NCBI RefSeq assembly: GCF_041734735.1
Contig: NC_134898.1
Location: forward strand, 36,215,772 to 36,279,771
Source of the DNA: Babylonia areolata
Lineage: Eukaryota > Mollusca > Gastropoda > Neogastropoda > Buccinidae
DNA length: 64,000 bases
Reading direction: 5' to 3'
Below, piece after piece: positions 33,469 to 44,649 of this stretch; within the stretch, counting starts at the first letter, position 1; each line of letters begins with the position of its first letter. The position numbers were made by a program, and so were the translations under genes. Under the pieces are notes generated by a model. The model had not been told where the DNA came from, searched no databases, and was given only the letters and a program-made list of their open reading frames with translations.

Positions 33469-34480
33469 AAAAAGAAGAAGAAGAAGAAGAAGAAATCATC
33501 ATCATCATTATAACAATGACAGTAATGATAATTATAAACTAAAGGTGACTACACCCTCTACGTACGGCAAAGGATTTTTCCTTCAGTACAAAAAAAAAAA
33601 AAAAAAAAAAAAAAGAGAGAGAGAGAGAGAGAAGGGGGAGACTTAAATTACACATGTACAGCATGCAGAATGTTAGTTGATGTATGGGAAAGACAACAAC
33701 AACAACAAAAAAAAGATGTCTTGACATGACAGTACATCAGCATGGTCTTTCCATTACATTCTGGGAAGAGTGGGGCATGGGATGGATGAAAATGCTCCTG
33801 TGCAAATCCATCTTGATTTGAGGTAATACAAAAATGCTGTCATCTGTGCCATCTGCATGTTTTTTGTTGTTGATTATATCCTGGAATTGCTGGGGCCAGA
33901 GTGATAATCAGGACATTTGAGCAACACAAATAAAATAATTTCCATTCAGATTAAACTTAACTGTTCATCGCCCAAAGTTTTGCACACAGTATACGTCTTG
34001 GATCTCTAAGTACCCATATTCATATATGCCTTTTTCTGAAAGAACAAGCCTTGTCATTCGTCATGGGTCTTCTGGAACCCATAGTTTCTTCTTTGAGAAT
34101 ACGGGTCTATTCAGACTCACATCATTCTTGTAGTTTTATTTTTTGTTTGATACAGATGCAGAGCAATGCGTTATTGACAAAGTCAAAATATTTTGCAGTG
34201 GTAACTGAAAACCTGACTCAGTTATCAAGTGAAATTTGTTATTATGGGTCATTAAAGACCCCGCAACATACGACAAAGATTAATAGAGATGCATTGTATA
34301 TATATTATTCTTTGATGTACTGTGACCAAGTGGTATTGGAAATAAACAAAAACAAGCCTGTTTTAAAAATAGATCTGAGGATGTATGTAAAAAAAAAAAG
34401 GGGCATGCAGTCATATTCAGGTGTACATACATGGTAATTGGAAGCCTGATCCACACACTACATGTGTGTGTGTGTGTGTG

Positions 34481-34519
<39 letters not shown>

Positions 34520-35170
34520 ATGCGTCTGTTTGTGTGTGTGTGTGTGTGTGTGTGGTGGGTGGGGGTGGAGGGGGGGGGGGTATCACATAAGATGATCAGT
34601 CCACTTAACCAGATCAACCTGTAACTACAAACGCACAGATCAACACTAGCTTTTTGTATGCTCATTTCAAATGTCACAAAAAGCTCTGCTCACATATTCA
34701 TCATCTGTCTTTTTTTCACACAGACACACAGGCACAGACACACACAAAGTTAACAAACACACACACACTTACACATGCTAACATACATGCACACAAACAT
34801 CATCACATATGTATATATTTTTAATTAAAAAAAAAATGTAATCAGAGTGAACATTATATGTTATGTGTGACAATGAAGAAATGAGACCCCCTCCCCCCCC
34901 CCCCCCCCCAAAAAAAAACAAAACAAAAACACCAAAAAACAAAACAACAACAACAAAAAACAATCAAACAAAAAAGCGTATTTTTTCTAAACTTTCATCC
35001 AACTTTCCTTAACACAATTTAATCAGCAAAAGTAAAGGCAGTCAAAATAAGTGAAAATTAAGAACTACAGGCATGCTCCCACTGGACATACATTGCACAC
35101 ACTGATGCTTTGATAGTACACTGGATCATCAAGTCACACTCTGTTATCATGAAACAGCATGTCTTTCCTC
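32700..35170. other. Intergenic interval between the CFAP298 promoter and the exonuclease gene
   Basis: AT-rich, no gene recognised. It holds two similar segments ending in A-runs (33395-33480 and 33540-33640, sharing ACGTACRGCAAAG..TTCCTTCA), (GT)n at 34463-34554, and a C-run followed by an A-run at 34890-34920. Confidence 0.55.
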
Positions 35171-35174
35171 TCCT

Positions 35175-35570
35175 TCCTATAAGGAAGTCCTCCCTCTTCC
35201 TGCCACCTCATTAGCAAAAGCACATGGGATAAAATCCCACAATCATCAGTATTTTCTCCCATCCCACTAGACCTTCAGTGGTGGTCCGTTATGCTTGTCA
35301 TTCAGATGAAATGTTAAAACAAGGTCCCATGTGTAGCATGCACTAAGCAAATGTAAAATAACCCACAGCAACATAAGGACTGCCCCTGGCAAAATTCTCT
35401 ACAAAACTCCACTTTAACAGAAAAACAAATACATTTGCAAGCAGATTAAAAGGGTAGCCCTGCACTGCAGCAACACACTCTGCCTGGTGAGGGCAGTCTG
35501 AATTTCATGGAGAGAAATATGTCATGACAAAGAGTAATACAATACAATAAAATACATTACTTAAAATTTA
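35175..35570 (+). mobile_element. SINE family C copy
   Basis: It contains CATCCCACTAGACCTTCAGT, GGTCCCATGTGTAGCATGCA, AACCCACAGCAACATAAGGA, CTGCCCCTGGCAAAATTCTC, CTGGTGAGGGCAGTCTGAAT, GAGAAATATGTCATGAC and an AATACAATACAATAAAATAC tail. It is the mirror of the minus-strand copies at 56815-57100 and 62225-62725. About 220 bp 3' of the exonuclease stop codon. Confidence 0.8.
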
Positions 35571-35790
35571 GTAAACTGATACTTTCAGCTACTTTTTTGG
35601 GGTCTAATTTTGTTAGTTTAGAAATGTTCATCCTGAAAAGTGAAAGAAATTATAAATGAATGACACAGAAAATGAACATCAACATCAGTCTGTCTGATAC
35701 TGTGTTTTTTCTGGCTTGTCTTCAAAATATATATAGAGACTTGACATGGAAGCAATACACATCATGATATCTATAGATCTTTTTGAGATT

Positions 35791-36657
35791 TTATTTATCC
35801 TTCAAATGATTTGCCAGCAGATAGCTGGCATAGGCATCACATGCAGCATACTGAATTTGCTCTTCTGACAAAGGGCAGGAGTCCCACCTGCCACACCGCA
35901 CCGTTTCTACCTTATCCAAACGTTTGCGCAGAACGTTTCTTGTTAAACCATCCAAGGTCCACCTTTCCGCTGACTTTAGCTTGATGTTTGCAAGCGTCCC
36001 AAGATCCTTCACAGACTCTCGAATGATAGGCCTCACCTGAATGTCAAAGTCTCTCTCCAGTTTCCAAAAGTCCGACTCAATGTTGATTCCATATTTGAAG
36101 ATCTGACTGTGAGAGAGTAAGTTCTTCAAAGCTTTAGGCAGAGCTCCCATCGGTGCAATGTGGAAAAGGTAGCACTTATCTTGTGCTGTGCAAACCTGAA
36201 TCAGAGCCACTTTCTTTGTTGCACCAGGCTGGTAGTCCACAGGCCATTCCATGTCCAGTCCTACATGCCAGACATCTTCTGGCGACAGACTGGACAGCAG
36301 GTCTTCACAAAGCACTGAACACTCCGAGCGGTTGTAAGAGTATATCAGTGATCCCTCAAACTTCAGAAGCGGCAAGGACATACGGATGACCTCTTCTGCA
36401 GATAATGGCTCATCTTTGCTGGGTTTATTACTGGCTCTCGCACCAGTAAAACATTTGCCACCTCTCGTCTGGTGAGTACATCGGGGATTGTTTTTGGCAC
36501 CAATGTATGATCCAGAATCTGCTGATGGTGACTGTTGCTTTTGTTCTGCTGCGCCTGATGTTGCTGCCTCCTCTTCATCTTCGCTCCTCTTTGATGAACT
36601 GTATGACTCCCCCACCCAGTCAGGTAGTGGTCTTTTCCTTTTTCTCCTGGAAGACAT
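35791..36657 (-). CDS. WRN-type 3'-5' exonuclease (DEDDy), stand-alone
   Basis: 288 aa, coding in one exon from the ATG at 36657 (MSSRRKRKRPL). Residues 1-95 are low complexity with a basic likely nuclear localisation signal (RRKRKR, 4-9) and an acidic/Ser stretch. Residues about 100-285 are an RNase D/WRN-type exonuclease domain. Motif I is GLDMEWP with D135 and E137, motif II is YGINIESDFWKL with D196, and motif III is YAACDAY with Y270 and D274, so all DEDDy metal-binding and catalytic residues are present. VKDLG and WTLDGL also match the WRN exonuclease fold. No helicase domain follows, so it resembles the stand-alone WRNexo proteins of invertebrates and plants. The reading frame stays open 5' of the ATG back to an AG acceptor (GATTACAG near 36706), suggesting a 5'-UTR intron. 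Predicted role: nuclear 3'-5' DNA end processing. Confidence 0.88.
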   Translation of the reverse strand: MSSRRKRKRPLPDWVGESYSSSKRSEDEEEAATSGAAEQKQQSPSADSGSYIGAKNNPRCTHQTRGGKCFTGARASNKPSKDEPLSAEEVIRMSLPLLKFEGSLIYSYNRSECSVLCEDLLSSLSPEDVWHVGLDMEWPVDYQPGATKKVALIQVCTAQDKCYLFHIAPMGALPKALKNLLSHSQIFKYGINIESDFWKLERDFDIQVRPIIRESVKDLGTLANIKLKSAERWTLDGLTRNVLRKRLDKVETVRCGRWDSCPLSEEQIQYAACDAYASYLLANHLKDK

Positions 36658-36699
36658 TCTGGTCAATGTAGCAACAGCAGACCTCACAAGGCAGTGTCA

Positions 36700-37184
36700 C
36701 CTGTAATCACAAGAGCAGAATGTATAGAGCTTAAACCAAAAGAAATGTATGTATGTGTTCCTGTCATGCAAAGAACACATTCTTTTTCTGTGAAGTGTGT
36801 TAAAGTTGAGGTGCTCCTTTGAAAGGGAGATGGGAGGTGGTGGGGGGTGGTGGGTGTGTGTGTGTGTGTGGGGGGGGGGGGGTGGGAGGGGTCAATGCTC
36901 TTATCAATCATACTTAGTAAAGTATGTCTGGCTTTAAAAAAAGTGGGTCAATTCTTTTACTGTATATTGAAGAATGTTGAGTGATGGGTGTGAAAGGTGA
37001 CAAGTCAGTGCATCCCCAAACCCAAACTCAAATTCCAGCTGCACCTGGTGGGTATTAAAGTGTAAATTACTATGCACTGAAATTGTTACAATCATTGTTT
37101 TCATTTTCAAATGTTTTCTTTAATGTATATATCATTCTTCAGTCTCTCTCTCAGCCTATTTGTGATAGTGTGTTCAAAAGCGTG

Positions 37185-37185
<1 letters not shown>
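36700..37185. other. 5' flank of the exonuclease gene
   Basis: A likely acceptor (GATTACAG) for a 5'-UTR exon at about 36706, then a GT/G-run at 36850-36895. No further exon recognised. Confidence 0.45.
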
Positions 37186-37235
<50 letters not shown>

Positions 37236-37248
37236 AACTGTGTGTATG

Positions 37249-37290
<42 letters not shown>

Positions 37291-37327
37291 AACTGTGTGT
37301 ATGGCATGTTTGGATGCATATGCATCT

Positions 37328-37382
<55 letters not shown>
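37186..37382. repeat. (GT)n duplicated block followed by (GA)n
   Basis: Two GT runs, each followed by GTGCAACTGTGTGTATGGC, then about 52 bp of GA. Confidence 0.95.
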
Positions 37383-37386
<4 letters not shown>

Positions 37387-37411
37387 TTAACATCAAAACT
37401 GAACTCATCAC

Positions 37412-37970
37412 AGGTAATATCACTGACATAGATATCTCAGAAAAAGTAGGTAATATTGCTGACATGGACAATAATCTCAGGAAAAGTAGGCAATATTGCT
37501 GACATGGATAACAATCTCATAAAACAATGGTAATATAGCTGATATGGATAACAATCTTATAAAACATTGGTAATATTGCTGACATGGATAACAATATCAT
37601 AAAACATTGGTAATATTGCTGACATGGATAACAATATTATAAAACATTGGTAATACTGCTGACATGGATAACAATGTCATAAAACATTGGTAATACTGCT
37701 GACGTGGATAACAACCTTATAAAACATTGGTAATATTGCTGACATGGATAACAACCTAAAAAAACATTGGTAATATTGCTGACATGGATAACAATCTTAT
37801 AAAACATTGGTAATATTGCTGACATGGATAACAATATCATAAAACATTGGTAATATTGCTGACATGGATAACAATCTTATAAAACATTGGTAATATTGCT
37901 GACATGGATAACAATCTTATAAAACATTGGTAATATTGTTGACATGGATAACAATCTCAGAAAGCAGAGG
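37412..37970. repeat. 40-bp minisatellite, about 14 units
   Basis: The unit is AAAACATTGGTAATATTGCT plus GACATGGATAACAATCTTAT, highly regular from 37521 onward with only a few substitutions per unit. 40 bp is not a multiple of three, so it is not coding. Confidence 0.95.
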
Positions 37971-38039
37971 GAGAAGGGGCAGAGGGTACCTGTCTGTCAC
38001 TACTCTGGCACCACCATGACAGTGCATTTATTATTTTAT

Positions 38040-38278
38040 TATTATTATTATTACTACTACCTTTTTCTATATTATAATTATTTATTTATTTATTTATTTA
38101 AGCTTATCTATTATTTATTCCCCCTTTTTTTCTTTTTTTCTCAAGGCCTGACTAAGCGCGTTGGGTTACGCTGCTGGTCAGGCATCTGCTTGGCAGATGT
38201 GGTGTAGCGTATATGGTTTTGTCCGAACGCAGTGACGCCTCCTTAAGCTACTGAAACTGAAACTGAAACATGATTTTG
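38040..38278 (+). mobile_element. Hairpin element (family D) with GAAACT tail
   Basis: A (TTA)n/TTTA-rich lead, then CCTGACTAAGCGCGTTGGGT, a hairpin CATCTGCTTGGCAGATG (7-bp stem), TGGTGTAGCGTATATGG, GTCCGAACGCAGTGACGCC and a CTGAAACTGAAACTGAAAC tail. Short tandem tails are typical of SINE and LINE 3' ends. The sister copy is at 14165-14255. Confidence 0.7.
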
Positions 38279-38525
38279 TCTGTGTTGTCTTTGATAGGTC
38301 TACGTTGGTCCTTCCTCCATCCACTGTTCTCAGGTGGTTAATTACATCAGCAGTTGACTGTCGACCATTTGTAACAGTAGAGGCACACTGACACAGACAC
38401 AGACTGCATGTTACATCATACATGTGATAACCATGTGCAACTTTCGTCAGTGAAAAGTCGCCAAACAACAAAAACGAACACCTGCAATATACACATTGAA
38501 ACAGACAAATACAACACTCCACCAC

Positions 38526-38556
<31 letters not shown>

Positions 38557-39234
38557 CCCCCCCCCCCCCCCCAAAAAAAAAAAAAAAACAACAAAACTTC
38601 ATCACACACTCAGAGACACAGACAGACACGGACGATTGAAATGTGAACGCTTGCCGGTGCTCAAGGAAGTTGTAAAAGTTTGGACACTGTTTACAGAGTG
38701 ATCTTCACATGATTGTAGTATGTGCTTTTGTGTACATGATGCAGAGTGTGTACAATTATCATAATACTCTAAACTTCCAAAAATATTTTCTTTTAAAAGT
38801 AATTTCAGCAGTTACCAAAGTAAAAAGCACCATCTCACCTGTGCTTTCGATTTTTCTTTCAAAAATCGCTGACATGACTTATTAGAGTTATTCCCCTTCA
38901 TGAAAAATTCGATCGGTATTCTCAGGATCAGGATCTGGATTGGGGCGTTGTTTATGCCCCTTCAGATTACTCCTTTTTTATTGTTGGTCAGGTTGTTGAC
39001 TAACTCAGTCATTTTATCCATAAAAAAAATGCACTGTTGTGTGGGCTCGCTGCCTTGTCCGGGCCGTGTAACACGGACTTAGACTTTTTCATCACGATTC
39101 AGTGTGTATGCGGGGAAACGCTCTCTCTCTCTCTCTCTCTCTCATTTTCTGTTAGTCTAGGCTCCCCCCCCCCCCCCCCCCCCCTTTCACTCTCTCTGTG
39201 TCTCACTCTGTCTCTGTCTGTTCACCAATAATGG

Positions 39235-39905
39235 TTTTGGCGAAGTGTGGTTCAATCATGGTGTGGGTAGCATAAATGATTTCATTAACATTTTTCGTCA
39301 ACGTTTAATTGATTGAAGATGGCAAGTATGGAATGAGCATGTTCAAAACAGTAATAGATTTAGTATGTATAGAACATTTTGCGGACTACATGATATGAAA
39401 CCTTATTTGACGTTAAACATGGACAAATATCTAAGAATAATAACCACAAGATTTAGGTTGGGTGTGTCGAGTTTGGCTGCACATCGTTACAGATACAGTA
39501 AATTTGATGATAATGATTTGATTTGCCCATTATGCCAGAAAGACAAAGAAGACGAAGTGCATTTTGTTTTGAGCAGCTCGGCTCTTAAAGGGTTAAGAGA
39601 AAGATATATTCCAGCCAGATATTTCCGACAACCTTGTACATTCAACTTGTGCTTATTGATGTCGTCCAAAAGGCAAAATGATGTATGGAATTTGTCCATT
39701 TTCCTGCACAAAGCGTTTAAATTTAGATAAAATTGCAACCTCATAATATGTTTTGCAAATGTATCTGTGTTTCATATGATTTTATGTGATTTGGTTTTCT
39801 CGTGTTTATTCAAACAAACGTGACGCAACAAATGTTGTTTGTGTACCCCGGCCTTCATTGGGGCTATGGCCTGATGAATAAATCATCCGTATCCGTATCC
39901 GTATC
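39235..39905 (+). mobile_element. LINE 3' end with finger C-terminus and (TATCCG)n tail
   Basis: The frame 39365-39730 has YLRIITTRFRLGVSSLAAHR, ICPLCQKDKEDEVHFVLSS and FLHKAFKFR. It is followed by a 3' UTR ending GGGGCTATGGCCTGATGAAT and AAATCATCCGTATCCGTATC. Same family type as 12890-13345, and a 3' UTR remnant like its last 60 bp also occurs at 52845-52913. Confidence 0.8.
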
Positions 39906-39984
39906 TCTGTCTCTCTCTGTCTGTCTCTCTCACTCACTCTCGGCCGTCTGTAATTTTTTGTTTTCCTGTCTCTCCCCCTCTCTG

Positions 39985-40023
<39 letters not shown>

Positions 40024-40121
40024 CTCTGTCTCTCTCTCTAAGACTTTTTCATCACGACTCAGTGTGTCTGCGGGGAAACGCTCTCTCTCTCTCTCTCTCC
40101 GTTCTCTCTCTCTCTAAGATT

Positions 40122-40183
<62 letters not shown>

Positions 40184-40447
40184 ACTCTCTGTCTGTCATC
40201 AGTTTCCTGTTTCTCTGTCTCTCCCCCTCTCTGCCACTCTCTCTCTCTCTCTCTGTCTGTCAGTTTCTCTGTCTCTCTCTCTCACTCACTCTCCGTCTCT
40301 CATTTTCTGTTTCTCTGTCTCTCTCCCCCTCTCCGTCACACACACATTCTCTCTCTCTCTGTGTCTCTATCTCTCTCTTTCAGTTTCTCTCTGTCTCTCT
40401 TCCTGTCTCTCTCTGTCTCTCTCAGATTCAGATCTCTCTCTCTCTCT
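39901..40447. repeat. CT-rich microsatellite field
   Basis: About 550 bp of (CT)n, (CTGT)n and CTCTC variants with a short (CA)n at 39987-40020. Higher-order duplication is visible: GACTTTTTCATCACGA(T/C)TC plus GCGGGGAAACGCTCTCTC at 39083 and 40044. It joins the tail of one LINE to the truncated end of another. Confidence 0.9.
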
Positions 40448-42110
40448 TATTTATTACCTTATTTCTGTCCATCCACACCTTTACATCAGCCACATAGGCT
40501 TCCGTCTCATTAATGACTGTTTTGAATTCAGATGGTGAAGTCGGGCTTTTTGTAACTCAGTGTCATCAGCATATTTTATGGTAGTTAAATAAATGCCTTT
40601 TGATGATGTCATACAAAGGCTGAGTATATAAAGTGAATAAAATAGGTCCCAGAACTGATCCCTGAGGGACACCAAATACGAATGGGATAACCTTAGAAGT
40701 AGTATGATTTATTTTAATGCAGAGCTGACAGTTTGAGAGATATGGTGAAAACCATTTTAAAGCAACAGATCGAATGTCAAAGGAAGGGCAAAGACGCTTG
40801 ATGAGAATTTGGTAGTCAATTGTATCAAATACTGCTGACAGATCTAGGAATGTCACTAAGGATGCAAGTTTTTTTGTGTCTGTATTTGAGAGAAGACTGT
40901 CCGTAACAGAAAGAAGAGCTGTTTCTGTCCTGTGGTTTATTTTCGATAGGCTGACTGACAAATTTCGAGTAGACCTTTTTTTCTCAAGTGCTGTAACACA
41001 ACTTTCTCAATAATTTTAGAAATGAATGACAGATTAGACACGGGTCTATAGTACTTTAGTTGATTCGTGTGCACGGATGATGCTTTTTCAAACGTGGGGT
41101 GACAATAGCCAATTTGAGAGATTCATCAACAGTACCTGACTCTATAAGTGGTTTACAATACTAGCTGGTGATCAAGGGGAGAAGATCATCTGGGCATGTC
41201 TTTAAAAGGTTAGATGGTAATGGATCCAAATCACAGTTCTTATTTGGAGAGTAAAGAATAAAATGTCTTACAGTCTTTTCAGAAACTGTTCTAAAACATG
41301 TCATTAAAACCCCTTTAAAATCATCAAACTGATCCTCTGGTGGACAAGCATTCAGTTCTTGTCGGATGTTAGCGATTTTATCAGTAAAATATGTACAAAA
41401 AGCATCAGGAAGATCCTGAGGAGGAATGTCTTTTGGCAGTAACAGTTCTTTGCTTTTGCCAGTCAGTTGGTTTGATACAGCATATAGCTGTTTGGACGTG
41501 GAGCACTGGCAGATGGAAACACTAAAGTGTTGACGTCAATTTTGCGGTGGTCTGCATAGCGTTCAGTGTGTTGCGGTCTTTGACATAGATCTCACGATGA
41601 CTGTCAGTTTTTTGGAGCGCCACACGTGCTCGGCCTGTCGTTCCTGACGCTTGGCGGCCCTCAGTTCATCGGCCATCCAGGGAGCAGGACGGTCAGTGAC
41701 AAGGCGGGTGGAGAGAGGGGCATACTTGTTCAGTATCTGACGGAAGCCGGTGTTGTATATTCTGAGTGGAGATGAGTTAGAATGATTTTCCTGCACAAGG
41801 GATTTGATGTCAGCGTAGAAAAGATCAACATTTATCATTTTGGTGTTTCGTGATGTTACAAGACGTTTTTTTTTTCTCGTTTAAGTCTCTGAAAAGGAAT
41901 GTTGTAGATGACTGCCATGTGGTCAGCAAGGGCAAAGTATATGACCTGAAACTGGGGGGTATGTTCCCCCGAATCACAAGCCGATAAAGTGTGTGACCAT
42001 GTTTGTGGGTGGGTTCACTTGTTTTTATCCGTGGTCTTGGAGCAGAGTACGCAAACGTAAGATGTCGGAATTGCTGGTCTGTTCACAATGAAAGTTAAAA
42101 TCACCTATTA

Positions 42111-42115
<5 letters not shown>

Positions 42116-42142
<27 letters not shown>

Positions 42143-42996
42143 GGCTGCCCCATCATCTGCACCGTTTCAGTGGCATTACTCCCACGCCGCTCATTTAGAT
42201 TCCCCCATACACAGCCACACCCGGGTTCGTCCGTCGCAGTCCCAGCGTCGGCAGTCCACAGGGAACCATCGATGTTAGGTCGCCAGGAAGCCACACACCA
42301 GAGGAGACCCTGCACTGCTGCTGAGTCACTTCGGTGGTGTTCAGTGGTGCCTGTTCTGTTTTAACGTACTTAGGACACCACCTACTAAGCCCCCTACTAA
42401 CGACAATAATGGCTTAGTCGCGGAGCCAGACTGAGTGAGCGTCCCTCCCAGAGTGGAGACCGCCACCACGTCCCTCAAACAGCAGCCCCCCATGAATCTG
42501 CTGACACTGACGACATTGACAGGACTCACCCCAAGCACGGAAGTGGAGGGGTATCGAAACTGAGGTCACCATGAGAGCAGGGCATGAAAGGGCACAGACT
42601 TTGAGACTATTTTGTTTATATTGATGACGATGAAGGAGCAGGAGGATGACGATGATGATGACGATGTTGCTATAGAGGTCAATTTTGGTTTGGGACTGCG
42701 TGACAAGGCTGTACTCTACGCTTCCTGTCATAATGATATCCCGGCGTTAACCAGGCCCGAGAGATACAGACACTTGCAGTGTTGGTCAGGTAATTAGAGC
42801 AACACACCCAAAGACGCATCCTTGAAGCGGATGACACTCGACTGTGTGGTCCCAGTCTCCCCATTTAAGCCCACAGCACACTCAACTCTGGGTAGGAGCC
42901 GGCCACGGGCCGAAAAACCCACCTCCGCTGGGATTCGAACCCGCGTCCTCCCAGCCGTCAGTCCGCGACGCTAACCACTTCGCCACGGCGGCTGGT
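42116..42996 (-). mobile_element. Full-length 881-bp tRNA-headed SINE (family A) with 13-bp target duplication
   Basis: Flanked by identical ACCTATTAAAACT at 42103-42115 and 42997-43009. A T run at the left (42116-42142) is the 3' poly-A tail. At the right end, on the minus strand, is a tRNA-like head with box A TGGCGAAGTGG (42985-42975) and box B GGGTTCGAATCCC (42942-42930). The body is unusually long for a SINE and includes a GATGAC-rich stretch (about 42627-42665). It interrupts the LINE endonuclease codons for LIGDFN. Confidence 0.92.
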
Positions 42997-43554
42997 ACCT
43001 ATTAAAACTAAGTCCCCTGCATCGAAAGTGTATTCTTCTAAGAGACTGGAAAATTCTGTGGTAAAATCCTGGATACTGTAGTTATTTTGTCGACTTGATG
43101 GAGGTCTATATACAGATATAACATGGCACACATAATTATTGCTTTCGAACTCATATGTTACGCCCTCAAATAATTTGTCGAGGGTTTTGAACGTTCAAGC
43201 ATTTTGATTATGGCTCCTCATTATAGCTGCTATACCACCCCCTTTTCTAACTTGTCTGGGAACGATTTCAGTTTGTATCCCTGCGATGTCAGCTGTGCCA
43301 TGAATGATTCGTCCCCATCTTTTTCAACCACGATTCAGTTGACAACACCATCAAAAGCTTTGTCAACAATTACGTCGTGGATACAAGACGCCTTCTGTCG
43401 ACATGACTGAACATTGACACACACCAGTTTCAGATGTGACGGGTGGAAAGGTGTCTCAATCACTTGTACATTCCTCTCGGGGTGGATATAAATCAAGTTA
43501 GAAAAGTTTACTCTCACCTTTTGCCTCTTGTGTAATTTAGGTTTAGAAGTGTTT

Positions 43555-44603
43555 GGACTGCCTTGAATGACGTGTATCATGTGTGATTTAGAACTATTTG
43601 TGCTGCCTTGAATGACGTGTATCATGTGTGATTTAGAACTGTTTGCACTGCCTTGAATGACGTGTATCATGTGTGATTTAGAACTGTTTGCACAGCCTTG
43701 AACGATGTGTATCATGTGTGATTTAGAACTGTTTGTACTGCCTTGAATGACGTGTATCATGTGTGATTTAGAACTGTTTGCACTGCCTTGAACGATGTGT
43801 ATCATGTGTGATTTAGAACTGTTTGCACTGCCTTGAATGACGTGTATCATGTGCGATTAGGTTTAGAACTGTTTGTACTGCCTTGAATGACGTGTATCAT
43901 GTGTGATTAGGTTTAGAACTGTTTGTACTGACTTGAATGACGTGTATCATGTGTGATTTAGGTTTAGAACTGTTTGTATTGCCTTGAATGACGTGTATCA
44001 TGTGTGATTTACGTGTATCATGTGTGATTTAGGTTTAGAACTGTTTGTATTGCATTGAATGACGTGTATCATGTGTGATTTAGGTTTAGAACTGTTTGCA
44101 CTGCCTTGAATGACGTGTATCATGTGTGATTTAGGTTTAGAACTGTTTGTACTGACTTGAATGACGTGTATCATGTATGATTTAGGTTTGGAACTGTTTG
44201 TGCTGCCTTGAATGACGTGTATCATGTGTGATTTAGAACTGTTTGTACTGCCTTGAATGACGTGTAGGCTATCATGTGTGATTTAGGTTTAGAACTGTTT
44301 GTACTGCCTTGAATGACGTGTATCATGTGTGATTTAGAACTGTTTGTACTGCCTTAAATGACGTGTATCATGTGTGATTTAGAACTGTTTGTACTGCCTT
44401 GAATGACGTGTATCATGTGTGATTTAGAACTGCTTGTACTGCCTTGAATGACGTGTATCATGTGTGATTTAAAACTGTTTGTACTGCCTTGAATGACGTG
44501 TATCATGTGTGATTTAGAACTGTTTGTACTGCCTTGAATGACGTGTATCATGTGTGATTTAGGTTCAGAACTGTTTGTACTGCCTTGAATGACGTGTATC
44601 ACT
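43555..44603. repeat. 45/51-bp minisatellite, about 22 units, derived from LINE coding sequence
   Basis: The unit contains CCTTGAATGACGTGTATCAT and GTGTGATTTAGAACTGTTTG, with or without GTTTAG. Unit starts are spaced mainly 45 bp (for example 43561 to 43831 and 44307 to 44532) or 51 bp (44053 to 44206); a few are 50, 56 or 71 bp. On the minus strand each unit reads MIHVIQGSTNSSKSH or the 17-residue SSKPKSH version, in frame with the LINE ORF at the 43.5-kb end. Confidence 0.95.
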
Positions 44604-44649
44604 TTCCTTTTCCGTGTCCCTCCCCGACGAGATAGTTTTATGCGGGGAG

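Larger units (their letters stand above)
40450..44640 (-). mobile_element. Jockey/CR1-type LINE, 3'-truncated, with a nested SINE and an internal minisatellite
   Basis: Minus strand, 5' to 3': a leader (PPRIKLSRRGGTRKRKVIHV, about 44640-44585), a 15/17-residue repeat region (44603-43555), then KLHKRQKVRVNFSNLIYIHP, LKLVCVNVQSCRQKASCIHD (start of an APE-type endonuclease), VYRPPSSRQNN, and the endonuclease motif LIGDFNFH split by the SINE at 42116-42996. Next a linker with LVTDRPAPWMADELRAAKRQ (41838-41563). Then RT with FLDLSAVFDTIDYQ, GVPQGSVLGPILFTLYT and YADDTEL (40961-40490). The ORF is broken by several frame shifts. Sequence stops soon after YADD, and no LINE 3' end is present. Confidence 0.88.

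Noticed and set aside
36658-36687. Ten-residue upstream extension of the exonuclease
   Set aside because: That frame would begin at a GTG codon, which is not a normal eukaryotic start; the ATG at 36657 is preferred.
42925-42996. Functional tRNA gene
   Set aside because: Box A and box B are good, but they form the head of an 881-bp element with poly-A tail and target duplication, repeated elsewhere. The same reasoning applies to 52914-52995.
43335-44602. Host repeat protein (MIHVIQGSTNSSKSH repeats)
   Set aside because: The frame continues into LINE endonuclease sequence and the array has frame-breaking units; it is a minisatellite in a dead LINE.
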